NCBI GenBank assembly: GCA_037976565.1
Contig: CP137675.1
Span: 1,621,323-1,685,322, forward strand
Direction: 5' to 3'
DNA: 64,000 nt
Source of the DNA: Mesocentrotus franciscanus
Lineage: Eukaryota > Echinodermata > Echinoidea > Camarodonta > Strongylocentrotidae
A program made the position numbers and the translations under genes. The notes under the pieces are model-generated. The model was not told the origin of the DNA. It saw only the letters and a program-made list of their open reading frames with translations, and did no database searches. Shown piece by piece: positions 34,355 to 47,400 of this stretch (its first letter is position 1; each line of letters starts with the position of its first letter).

Positions 34355-34630
34355 ACGATTGGCAGAACTTGGTGGTGGATGATGGCGCTGACAATGTCGA
34401 TGATGTGGAGGACTACGCTGATGATGTCGGCGATGTGGATGATTGTTGCTGACCATCTCGATGATGTCGATGATGAACTGTAAATTTTTGAGGATGTGGC
34501 TAACTAATGGGGAAATAAAGTTCCGACGATGAACGAAGAAACGAGAGTCGACAATGTGGATAACAGCGAAGATAAAGTTCTGACGATGAACGGAGAAACG
34601 AGAGTCGATGATGTAAATATAAAAACTGGA
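34355..34630. repeat. GATGATGTSG minisatellite followed by a 65-bp tandem duplication
   Basis: GATGATGTCGATGATGTGG-type units run to about 34470. Then GATAAAGTTC..GACGATGAACG..GAAACGAGAGTCGA occurs twice (near 34510 and 34572). Confidence 0.8.
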
Positions 34631-35216
34631 GCTCGCAAAGAAAAATGGTGACGTTTAAACAACCAAGATACATTTCAACACAAAAGTGATGATGCTGCAA
34701 AGTCTGTCAAACTGTTGATTTAATTTATTTATTGCCAAACAATACAATACAAAAGAAATATCACTCGAAACTGAATGGTGCAAATTCGAGGAGGACTAAT
34801 TTAGCGTAGGTCCTCTCGATTCCGTGATCTTGTAGCAACTGACTAAATATGGCGGAACAAATCCAAAAGAAAGATGGCTCCGGCGCACCAGCCGCCCTGA
34901 ATAAACTTTAAGGCTTTTTTTAAGCCAATCGCGTTGCAACAAATTTGACCAATCACAAGCTTTTCGTACAAGAATGATTAATTGCTCAGCGATCTTTACA
35001 GGATTGTGTGAATTTATGAAGATAATATTCCAAATTTTAACCCAAGGAAGGACTCGTATAAAATAGAAACTTCTTTATAGTCAATCTATGAATACCAATT
35101 AATAACCTAAAACATGGCATTATTCCAGGCTTAGGTTCGGAACATACATGTACAGCTTGACTCATTATCTATCGAGCTCCTAATGATCTAATGACCTCTG
35201 AGTCTGAGTTGGAGAT

Positions 35217-36195
35217 AGTGCTGTAGCCGAACCGCCGAACCGCCGAACCGAACGGAAGTTCGCCGAACATGGCACTTCCGAACCGAACCGAACCGAACGC
35301 AAAGGCCTGGTTCGGATGTTCGGCAGAAAAATGTAAACGTTTCCCAAGCTAATTAACTTGTCATTTTGTACCTAATTTTCATATCATAATTGCTCATTCT
35401 ATATTTACGTTTTTCTGATTTTCCTTCTTTGTGAATTATGCCTCTCAAGTGGGGGGCGCGTGACTTCACTGAAGCCATTTAAATCCCAAATCCTGACCTC
35501 TGCAACGTCGCGATCGCAAGCTGTAAACAAGAATACACGTGTGTACTAGGCGCTGATCAAAACAAGTTCGGCTCAAACCCAATCAATAAAAAAATTAATA
35601 TTTTAATTGTAACAATATCGGACAAATTTTACACTTTAAATAATGAAATAAATGTATATTATAGTATTTTAATTTATTTATTCAGGAAAAGTATGAATTG
35701 TTTTATTTACCCTATTAAAAATAGACATTTAAAAGAACAGTAATCGAACTAGCCTAGGCTGCTATCTCTGTGTATTATAACGTATACATCGGTAAATTCA
35801 AGATGGCAGCTTACATGACTCGTAACATTAAACAATAACCGTCTCTGCAAATCTGTAAAAAATATCAATTATTGTAAAATTGAAAACATGATTCTTGTAA
35901 AATTGCAAATAAAACATGTTTGAGGACGGAAATATGAATGTAAGTACTACTTTTCTTTACAAATAATTATGTTTAAAGCAGTTTTTTTATGTGAAATTCG
36001 TGCCAGTCGGAAGCAGTGTTTTTCATCAGGAGTGGTAGGCAGAAGTCCTCCGTGCTGGTCGGGCCCGCCCACTGCCGACCACCGTAGCTATAACGCTGCT
36101 TGCTTTTATATTACCGAACCAAGTTCGTATAAAAAACTACCGAACTCTGCCGAACCGAACCGAACCCGAACATGGCGCCTGACTTACAGCACTAG
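35217..36195. mobile_element. CCGAAC-rich element with TAGTGCTGTA ends
   Basis: TAGTGCTGTA at the left is inverted as TACAGCACTA at the right. Next to each end, CCGAACC hexamer clusters and CCGAACATGGC occur in direct, not inverted, orientation. The inside is AT-rich and non-coding. Known superfamily not recognised. Confidence 0.65.
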
Positions 36196-36562
36196 TTGGA
36201 GGCCTTTTGATGTGTAATTAAACCAGGAACTTTTGGGAATGAACCGTTTGTGAATTTTATCTGTTTAATTTTAGTTCTGATAACAATTGTGAGACTGAGT
36301 CTTGAGTAATCACAATAATGCTGTGAAAAGTCTAGATCACTCTCAGCAGCGTTATAGTCTCGGCGCTAGTGTACTTTCACACCGCCACCGGGCGTGCTTC
36401 ATTCCGTCACACGCTTTGGTTTCCTCATCCCCCTCCAGACCATAGACTCTAATTGTTATACGGTACATAACTTGCGTGTGACAGAATGACGCACGCCTGA
36501 TGTGAAAGAAGCGCCGGCCCCTCTACTATACTCTATACTTTGTGTGTAATAAAAGATGTTAA

Positions 36563-37135
36563 AGGGCAATCCAACCCTTGTAACCCTTGTAAGTTGATTT
36601 GTATGAAAGCAGAAAAATAACAGAAACAGAATGGCAAAAGTTTGAAATAAATCGGACCAATATTAAGGAAGTTATGAATGTTTGAAATATGAGATCACTA
36701 AGTCTATATGCGAATCTCAAATTGGTACGTGGATAACTCTCCCATGTGCCGTGTACAAAAATTGCACTAATTTCTGTTTTTCTCGTAAGTTCCTTCTTCC
36801 TTGGAGCACTACTCAAAATATATTATAGATAGCATATTATTATAGGTCTTCTAAAAAGAATAGACCCTCCTGAGCCATGAATTTTTGAAAAAAATTTAAA
36901 TATTAGTCATTTTATACATGTATGTTGGAACAGATGGGAAAGTAGTCTGGCACTACATCACATTGACATTACGGCTTCAGCCAATTTGAAGTGCCCATAC
37001 GTATAGTAATTACAACTTTCAACAATTCATAACTTTCTTATATTTAGTCAGATTTAAGTGAAACTTTCATCAGTTTGCTTCTCTGATTTTTCTGCTTTCG
37101 TTTAGAGTAGTTGTGTATTTGGGTTGGATTTTCCT
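36563..37135. mobile_element. TTAA-flanked MITE with AGGGCAATCCAACCC ends
   Basis: AGGGCAATCCAACCC and its inverse GGGTTGGATTTTCCT end the element, with TTAA directly outside (36559-36562, 37136-37139). 573 bp, no ORF above 85 codons. The right half contains TTCATAACTTTCTTATAT and CTTCTCTGATTTTTCTGC. Confidence 0.88.
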
Positions 37136-37139
37136 TTAA

Positions 37140-38384
37140 GACTGTCTGTTGACAGAAATACAATTAATTCACGAGCGACATTGTGCTGATAGTGGGCTGC
37201 TAAAGCAACGTTTATTATTTATAGAATCTAGAGTAAAGCTAGGGGGGATGGGGGGAGGTTTGGCCGGTCCATCTTAAAATGCACAGCATATCACACACAC
37301 TCGGTATATGCGATAGTCACATACGAACAGGAGAAGCAATGAAAAAAGTATCAGTAGCCGCTAAATGTCACTAATTTTTAGTGATCTTATGAGCAGTCCC
37401 GCTCCTAAAATTTGAAAATGTGTCTCTCTTTAATAAATGTATCGCATATATGTCTACTTTTCTTTAATTCTTTAGAATTTAAGTATTATCTGAATTAGTT
37501 TTACCCTGTCTCGTAATTTGTATGATACATTAACCTATTTACCAGACGCTTAACACTATTTCTTCACCCTTCAAAAAGGCTTTCCAGTGAAATGTCTTGA
37601 AAAGTTGCCGACACATACATGTACAGTAAATGATATACTGATGATTAAATTGCAGTAACTTTGTTTAAAGTTTAAAATATGCAGCGTTTAGCAAGGACCG
37701 TCAACACAATGGAACTGTCCAAATTTTCATGAGATAGAAAACCTTCTTTCAATTTCGAACAGCTACTAGTAATCAATTAATTTGCCAATGAACTTCAATT
37801 GAAATACTAAAATAAAAACAAATAATAATCAATTACTGACCGATTATCCAAACTTTTTCTAGCTTGGGGATAGAAACAGCATTGAAAATGTTTTTTTTTA
37901 AATATATCTCCTCGGCACACATTTTTCAGAGCTCCTGTATTTATCTGTAAAAACTGCACAATTTTTTTTAATTTTTTTTATTTACATCTACCGGTATAGT
38001 TAAAACACATGTCTCCTTTACACTAGTGTACAAGATCCATATTTTTGCCATAAAAAGTTTCAGGACATATTTTGAATCTCTTTCATTTCGATTGTGGTCC
38101 CATCATTAGTAGAATCAAACATGTTACTGTAGCTCTTGTATATAATGCAATTTTTTGTGTAAACTATTGTTATTTGTGTGTTGCTTGCATTAAAAAAATT
38201 ATAGAAAGTGGAAATGCATGCTGCAGTATGCTTGTTGCACTGGGTAACAAGCACATATGGGTCAACTCGTCAAAAGGTGTTGACCTTTCAAAGCATATCT
38301 CCTTATTTATGAAGGTATACAGCCTTTAAGGGGTGTCTGGTAATGCGTTAAATGATAAATTTTGTTTGTATTTCACCATTACAG
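37140..38384. other. Sequence before the RPRD2 start exon, no gene seen
   Basis: AT-rich; probably the first intron of RPRD2. No repeat or coding signal that I can support; the 85-codon frame at 38072 has no family resemblance. Confidence 0.5.
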
Positions 38385-38405
38385 AGGCACCAGGAGACCA
38401 GCATC

Positions 38406-41400
38406 ATGGCCAGTGCTTCTTCTGTTACGCCGAGCTTGCGCAAGAAGTTGGGTCAACTGTCAGGTGCGCAAGACAGTATACAGTCCCTGTCACATTGGAT
38501 CGTTCACCACAAGAATCACTATCGTCAGATCTTGGATTGTTGGTTTGATATCTTCAAGGAAGGTAAGAGTTCTGAGAGGCTGAAGAGTGTTCTCATAATT
38601 CAAAGGCAATGGAATGTCCAGACAAGGGGTTGCCGATATGAACAAATTATCAGCCTACTTTTATTAATGTGACCACAAAAAAAACTATTGTCATTTTTTC
38701 ACTGTGGTAGCTGGCAACATTGCTGATTTGAAACTCAAATTTTTATCAAGTACACATTAATTGTGGAAGTTACCTCAGTGTATTAATCTGACCTATGATG
38801 TTAACCTTGTTCAGAGCTGCCAACTAGTACAGATTTCCCATAATTGGTACGGAAATTAACGATCATTACGGCAGTACGTAATGTTGTCTAAAATTACGGA
38901 TTTTAAAAAATGGCGGTATGGTGGTCATCCAACACTCGCTGAGAAAGACGGAAAAGTATCGAGTATTCTCTCAATAGAAGCCAATTTTTCATGGAAAACG
39001 GATGTGTTGTGATGACCTGAAAATCAATATTTAGCAACTTTGTGTGAGTAAAATCACCAAAAAATTTCAGATAATCATGCGCGCATGCATCCGCGCAGTG
39101 TTGGCGTGCCGTTTTGTTTAGATTCATAGCGCCGCATAGGAAATTACTGATTTTCTGTTCTGGAGGTTGGCAGCTCTGCTTGTTGTCACATACATGAGTG
39201 GGAAGATCTTCAAATACTATGGTAACATACAAAATACATTGTGTAAAACTTTTTATTAGCAGAAGGAATATCGAAAAAGTATAGAAACTATTTTTTATTT
39301 TTGTTTGTTTAATATAGCAAAAATTTCTAAATTGTTCTAATAATTTGTATCCCACCTCTTGCAGTGAAATCAGCTCGCGTGAAACTGACCTATATGTACT
39401 TGGCGAATGATGTGATTCAGAACAGTAAGCGCAAAGGGACGACAGTCTTTGTAGATGCCTTCAGGAATGTCTTGGAGGATGCTGCTGCTCTGTGCCAGTG
39501 AGTATGAATGCAAGGATATATTTATTAGGTAAAAATAAAACATGATTTAAAAAGAATAATAGGTCCAAGGCGTGTACCTTGGGTTATAGCTAAAATCTAT
39601 AAAGTAATCAACCTCAAAACACTTTACCTTTACCTTTTATTGTAAAAAAATAAAGGATATCATTAAACCCTGTGTAAAGGGCTTGAACAGAGCCCAAGTT
39701 AGACTTGGGTTCCGTGCAAGCCCTATTCTTTGCGAGTTATGTTAACTAGTCGACTCAACATACGTTTTACTGTTCACTGAGAATGTATTTGAATTGCAAT
39801 ATCTCTTTGGAGAAGTAATATTTGAAGCTCATATTTTTAACACAGTATAGCCATATGGAATCCCTTACATCAAGAGCAAAACATGTTTGGTGATGGGTAC
39901 ATTTCAATATAAGACAAAATTCCATTACATTTGGTATTTTATGCCAACCCTGGACCAAAAATTATACCTAAACCTAAACCACAATCTAAAACTCAGTTTG
40001 CTACCTTCACCATAGAGTACCGAAGCTGTGACATCATAAAAATCTATTTTTGGAATTTCTCAATTTTTTCTTCATTTTCCGAAAGACCAGCAAAAATAAT
40101 GTCCAAATGTCAAAAACCAATTGAATATGTATTGGCTGAGATTGACCATCTGAATAAAGATTTATAGAACTCAGTGTTATATTGCTCTGGCTCTAATGTT
40201 ATGAACCAGAGCAATATAACACTGAGTTCCCAGGCAATCTTTTATTCAGATGGTCATATCTCAGCCAATACTTAACCTATTCAATTGGTTTTCGACGTTT
40301 GGACATTATTTTTGGTGGTCTTTCGGAAAATGAAGAAAAAATTGAGAAATTCCAAAAATAGATTTTTTATGACGTCACACTTCACTACTCTATAACCCTT
40401 TGTCTTTTACAAAATCAAGCCTGGAGTAGTTGTTGCTGAAGCAAATGTCTGATCACCTTTCATTAGGAATATTATTGTAATCTTTGAAATTGAGTCAAAC
40501 CAATCTGTGGCAACTGACATGGCAAAGGACTAAAAACAACCAACAACAAAACAGTTTTCAATAAAAAATTTCAGCATTCAAAATATGAATCTTTTTTTAT
40601 CTTTTTGAGACGGTTATGGAACCAAGGCAAGATGAAAGTCCCATCTCCTTGATCAGACCCAAGATTGTAATCCATTCTTTACCAGTAAGGTCTGGAGTTG
40701 ATGTGAGAGAGTTCTGATCTAGCTATATAATGTGACTCTTGTTCAGTCGAATGTGCAGATTTCTCCCTACGAAAATAGTACCAAAAGAAACAAGAAGAGT
40801 GACTCTGCTAGTACATGTCTAATTATAAGAACAATTCAATCTTGAAACAAAGGGGAACTTTAAGAGTTTAGACCTGTACTATATGATATCTCAGTGTTTC
40901 CTTTTTGATATTTGACAGAATGGAGTAGATAATGCAACAGGTACAAGATAATAAGAGTTGTGCTCTTCAACTCAATTGAATTGATTTCTGGCACATTTTC
41001 ATCAGTTTTCTGGTTTAAAATAATCATCCTGATAATATTGCAGTTTCTCTCGTAATTCCATTACCAGAAATCAAGATATTGTCTATTAAAGATACTGTGT
41101 CCCTTTTGCAGCCAACATTAAATTCTGTAGAACTTTTGCAGGAATCATGAACATGTCATGTATGTCCTATCTGTGAAATTTAAATGTTAGCAGTGTCCTA
41201 ATATTCAAATTATGCAAGGAAACCCGTTTACTTGCTAGACTTCACTGTCAGACACTATTGAGTGACCGACTGGCTTTTTTCATCATACATAAAATTTAAT
41301 GAGCTGTAAAGGTATTATACATGAGCATTTGTCTACATCAATAACCCACTTCTTGTAATGGCCAAAATTAAACTGATTGAATCTTTGCGCAGCACAAAAC

Positions 41401-44400
41401 GTACGACCATTTGGTACAATGGTCTGAAAAATCAGACTATTACTTACTGGCTCTATAGCTCCTAAGTCGATTGGACAACTAATAGTCGTTATTTTCCCAC
41501 TTAAAGACATTTTCAAGCCCCCCTTTTTTTAGGGAAGTTCTAAATTAGTATTGTCTTTCAAATGCTGTTGGAATTTAACCTTTTCATTTTTTGGGCCTGC
41601 AAATGGGACATAGTGAAGTGTGCAGTGTGAAAGAATTTATTTTTCTCAAGAATTCTTTGATTTTTTAAATTTTCTTATATGCAGAGATGACTCCATCAAA
41701 AAGAATGTCTTGCGACTTTTCAAAATTTGGGGAGAGAGGAGTATTTATGAGAAAGAATTCTGCGATAAACTCATTGCAGCTACAGGAAAACAACAACGTA
41801 AGTTTGTCAAGTCTTTTTATATTTGTAATTTATCGCTCAGTGTTTCTGTCCTAACCTAGTTTATATTCCTATGGACTTATGATTTTTATTACCAGGAGTT
41901 CAGCAAAAAGAAGTTGAAAACATGAAGATAGCCATTAAAACTATGTCAAATTTATAGCTTTTACCTCAGCGTATGTTGCAGGCAAATTATATGCTTTGCT
42001 GTAAAAGTGGATATCATTGACTTGCACAGATTTACAATTACTGCCTGTAAATCATCTGCGAATCTGAAAATCTCAAATGTGTAATTCCGCTTGTGTATAT
42101 CAGGTGGTGTATATTCATCTGTGTCCATACTACTGTATGAGTATTGTTGGAGTAGATTTTCCTTCATTCTTTTGGTATCAGATGAAATGTCCAGTAAATG
42201 TGTAAACTGTAAAGACTGACCAGTACAGAATTCATAATGTTATTGTAATTCATTAGCAAAGAAAAGGTAGAAGGAAATCAAACTTAAGCTATATTTATTG
42301 TATGCACTGTGCAGGCCACATTTCATGACATTTAAATAAATTTTTAATGGACTTGGATCACTGGAATTTCAAGTTCCCCTTGCATTTGTTCTTGCTGCCT
42401 CTAATGTTTGTGATTTGGATGTGTGGTCCAGTTTGTGCTGTAAAATAAAGGAAATAGAAAACAATGAATTTGTTCAAATCCTAATATTTTCCCAGTGAAA
42501 ACATCTAATGATTACAATTGGCAAGTTTCATGATATAAAGGTTTGAGGTCTTAGATAGTGCCTTTACGGTCTTAGATGGTGCCTTTACGGTCTTAGATGG
42601 TGCCTTTACGGTCTTAGATGGTGCCTTTACGGTCTTAGATGGTGCCTTTACGGTCTTAGATACTGCCTTTATGGTCACAAGTAACTGATCAAAGCACTTT
42701 ACAATGTATTATCACCTTGGTCATTTGATTTGTCTTTGAAGTACATACTCATCACTCTCCTGGGGCACATTCCAACCAGTTACCACAGGTGCACCCATGC
42801 TATAATGTAATTCAACTAGAATAACTCTCTTTAATCTTGCATTTAAATGTAAATGCAAGTTATGAAATAAATGTGATGAAGTGTGGCATTGTACAGGGGT
42901 CAGAATTGATTTCTCTCTGAATTTCAGACATCCACATTGATTGTTAATACAAATTCCAAGCAATTTGTGTGTATATTTACAACCAAACAGGTGGTGCGAA
43001 TTCATGGATATTTGTTTTGACTCTATAGACTCATGTACATTGAGTGATTTAGCAATCAAAGTCTACTCTGGTTGGCTATTTGGCTTCATACAGAAAAACC
43101 ATTAAATTTCAAGTAAAATGCTATGACATAAAATTGCAATATTAGACATATGTACTATATATTTTTTTTTTGGAGTCATTAAAGATAAGAAGTAACATAT
43201 TTTTAATTTAAACCATTATGGTAAAAGGGAAAGTTCGCCCTGACATTGAGTTGATTTGAATAAAAGCAGTAAGAATTATTAAGTATTTGAAAACAAATCT
43301 GATATTTAAGAAGAAGAAAATAATGGGTTATTCAAGTTTTGAAGATCACTACACCAGTTAGCAAGTCTATGTTTTCCATTGTTTTATGTTTATTTATATT
43401 TTCAGAAATTTCTATTTTTCTCTTTATGTGAACATTCTAAAATTTGTTACCTAATTTTGTAATCAATTTAATTATGTTTTTTGCAAATTTTGATGAAGTA
43501 GATAACTATGCGCACTGTACATGTATCTTCCTTCATCAAAACTCAACAATGGGGATAATTTTGTTAAATAGAATTTATCATGCAAAAAAAAACGGTGGAG
43601 AATAGATTCAGATTATATCTTATAGTGGCCATTAAAGCCCAAGTCCACTCCGATTTTCAAAAATTATAACATGTTGTAAATAAATCAAAGGTTAAAACTG
43701 CCAAATATCACGGGCGTACTTCAATCAGGTGATTTTTAAGAGCGATTTTTGTTTCGGGTATTTCGAGCAAAACATTTATATTGCTGTACGGATGTGATGT
43801 ATGCTCCTCACAACGAAAGTGCCAGCGGTATACATTCTGACAATAGGCTAATGTAACCAAATTTAATGCATACGTCTTTGTGAAATGCCTCTATACAAAC
43901 TATTTCATTCACCTGATAAGAATAATAGTGTTTCATTATTCTTATCAGGTGAATGAAATAGTTTGTATCGAGGCACCTCACAAAGACGTATGCATTAAAT
44001 TTGGTTACATTACGAATCTGTGTTGTGAGGACCCTACGTCACAACCGACTCGATCATTAACTTGTTTTTTGCTCATTAAAAAAAATTATTAAAAATAAAT
44101 CTGAGCACCATTTTCCAAAACCAAGTTAAATTTGGGCTTTTTAGATTTTTGTCTATCTAATCAGCTCAACTTTTCAGTGGAGTGGACTTGTACTTTAATG
44201 TAGGCATCTTCAGGGCAGGAAAACATTCAAAAATTTCTTATTCTTAATTGCGTTTGAAAGTTTCAAACTTTCCCAGATTCATTTCTCATATATCGATTAG
44301 TTGATTTCACGGTGTACTTTCCCTTTAACCAACTGAATTCAAAGCCTGAAAAGTAATTCCATGTCCAAATTAGTATGCTCAATTTTACCTTTAAAAACCA

Positions 44401-47400
44401 TGTTCTCTTAAAAACTCACGATTTATCAGATGACTGGCCAGTGCCTTTAGATATCATGTTTTTACTGTGTCAATAACATTCCTGCTTGAAATTGAGAAGT
44501 GTCATGTTGTAGACATTAGTTTTAACCTTTTTTTTCTTCTTTTCAAAAGCATCTTTGTGTTCATAATTTGATGTAACTTGGACAAGTATTCTTTGGATGG
44601 GGAATTATGTTCACTTATACAATGTACATTGTACATGAAGGTCATCTGAGGTCATTTATCTGTTAATCGCCTGTTTCAAAAGTCTCTTGTGGTTGCTGAA
44701 TTAAATGTGCATGAAAATATTTTGAATGTTCAAACAATTTTGTGAAGAGAATTTGCCTATTTGTTTTCTGTCAATTTCCAAATGCATTTAAGAGCATGCA
44801 TGCAGATTTTAGAGATATTTCATTTTGTGTTTGATTTTCTGGTTATCTTGTGAAAACAGTTTTCATTTTAAATTGCAATTAAGGCTATTAAGCTAATAAC
44901 TTGGTTTTACCTTTGGGGGGAAAAAATGTCCTTGAAGGAAATATTTTGAGATTGTGGATATTTTAGTAATACCAGAGGCTTATCACCATTTGTCGCCTTA
45001 TGTATTGAGTGTTGCTTGGTTACTCTTTTATGTTTTGCTCAAGATTTTGATGGGTATTAACTGTTGAATATATGCTTGGCTAGATGTCAGGTGCTGTCAA
45101 ATGATTGTACATGAATGACATCATATCTCATTATGTTGCCTTGGATCATTCACAATGAGACTTTTTCAATTGTGTTGATTAGAACACCGTTCACGTCCAG
45201 AGTGGTTGGTGTTCAGTCAGGTAGTCGGCATGCCTTATTAACTTCCCTTTAAAACCGTTTCGATATCAGTCAACGTTTGCTAGCCGCATTAGTGAATATG
45301 ATGACGTTGTGTGATGTATTAGTCATACATATTTCCTGCGCGCATGCGCCACTTTGAATGAGCTCAAATCATGTACCGGTAGTGCTAGCTAGGTATGTAC
45401 TAATATGAATAGAGAACAGTATTCTAGATTGAGGTGACCGTCCAAACCGAGGTGGACACGTTCTCAATTCTGGTAGTGGACATTGTAGACAACGTGGCGC
45501 ATGCACAGATTGTCAGAATGACGTCATCACGTCGCAGTACACTATGTCGACCTGACAAATGTAAAGCCCTTAATGACATACTGTTGCAGGTACAGATTAT
45601 TCAATTTTATTTTGTATCATCCAGTAAAATGCTACCTTTGCTCTGACAATGATTATTTCTTTCTATGTCATGTTTCAGCTGTAGCCAAGAAGCCACCAAA
45701 GCCTAAAGTTGATGCCAAATTTCTGGCTGAATTCCAGGTAGGCAAAATTTATGTCTCTAAGATGACTGCAGAATAAAAAATGGTAACGCCCATCTTATTT
45801 TGCGTGATAGATATGGTCAAAGTTAAAATATGGCAGGTGCTATTTTATTTCTCAGATGCAATGTAAACGTGACATTTATTTAAAAGTATGCTGCTGGTTG
45901 TCTGATCAAAATAAATTTAAAATACTGAATACAAACTAAATTTCTCCAGCCACATACTTGTAGGGTTATACAGTTGTATTTTAAGATTTTGCCGACTAAT
46001 ATCGTATTTGAAATGATGCTTATAATGGTGTTCAAAAGTCTCTGATCCTACCTCAGTCATTTTCAAGGAAAAATCCTAGCAAAAGCAAGTTTGCACTTTG
46101 AGGCATGCGTATTCAAAATTGTAATTACGTATTCACACTCTCTTGCCCAAGAGTGACAGAGCATGATTCTGTTGGCTCACCGTGAAGAGAGTAAAATCTA
46201 ACAGCATATCTTATTGGTTATTGCATCACAAATGGACGTGCCTTAGTGATATAAAATGATTCTCAGAATACCAATTCAAAAGATTTTAAGGGTATTTCAT
46301 CTCACTGAGATATCTGAGATAGAGTGAATCTCAAAATAGTGTCCCAGAGCTTTTTTCTTTTTCTTTTTCTTTTGAATTTAGCCCCTGTTGACTGCAACAG
46401 AATTATCACTTTTGTCCAATTCTCTCTGTATTTCATTTTCAGTCACAAAAGACTTGCTGTCAAGTTGCTGTCATTTTAAAATATTATTGCCAAAATTAAC
46501 AGGTGACTAACTAATATCAAAAGCCAAAGATGACTCTATTTGACAGCCCAGGGAGTTTTAGGCTATGTACATTTGCATGTATGGGGGCTGCGATTTGAAT
46601 GTCAAAATTGCGGATATGGACTATCTGGAATGAAGAATTATGTTTAGCCTTGATTAAAGGTAGAAATATCTTTCACATATTTTTATGCTATTATAAAGTC
46701 TAGTCTTTTTTTGTAATTCTATTCTATGTACAGCCTGAAGAAGTACCCGATGTGATAGATGAGCTGACCGAGTTTCAAGATGAGGTGGAGCTGAAGTTCA
46801 AGCAGCTTTCCCACCTGAACCTTGATGTCACCAATGTGGAAATTATCTCACAGCTTAAAGGTGAGTCACTCTAGCACGTGTTCCATATAATTTATCCTTG
46901 ATCCACACTGATTTAAGTGGCCTTTGTAGCATCCCATGGGGTTGGTTCAGGAAAACCAAACTGTGTAAAGGTCAGTATCAACGTTCAAGAGGATTTATCT
47001 CTGTTATTTCTCATTCTGAAGTAAAAACATCAACTTTGTGATGCACTATTAAACGACTATATTTTAGTTCAGTACAGTGGTCTTTGAAAGGATCATCAAA
47101 GGCTAAAGTCAATAACTACTCATGGTTGGGTCTTAGCAACCTGTTAGAAGGCTGCTGTCATAAATTGAGATGAACTACCATACGCCCTGCATCTGTGATC
47201 TTTCAAGGGGTAATCCAAAGTTGAAAGTGGATAATTGCTTCTCAAACCTTAAAAGGCAATCTGGTAAAATTCTATGATTGTGTGCAAGGGTGAGGCACCC
47301 TAAGTGTGTGGCCACTATGTGGTTTTGAAATGATTATCCATTGCCAAAGTCAATGTAAAGAATTGGTCAGATATTTTGTAACTATACATATTGGTCAAAC

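Noticed and set aside
38903..39355. 150-codon minus-strand frame
   Set aside because: Half of it lies in the CAGAGCTGCCAAC MITE and it is antisense to an RPRD2 intron; no recognisable motif.
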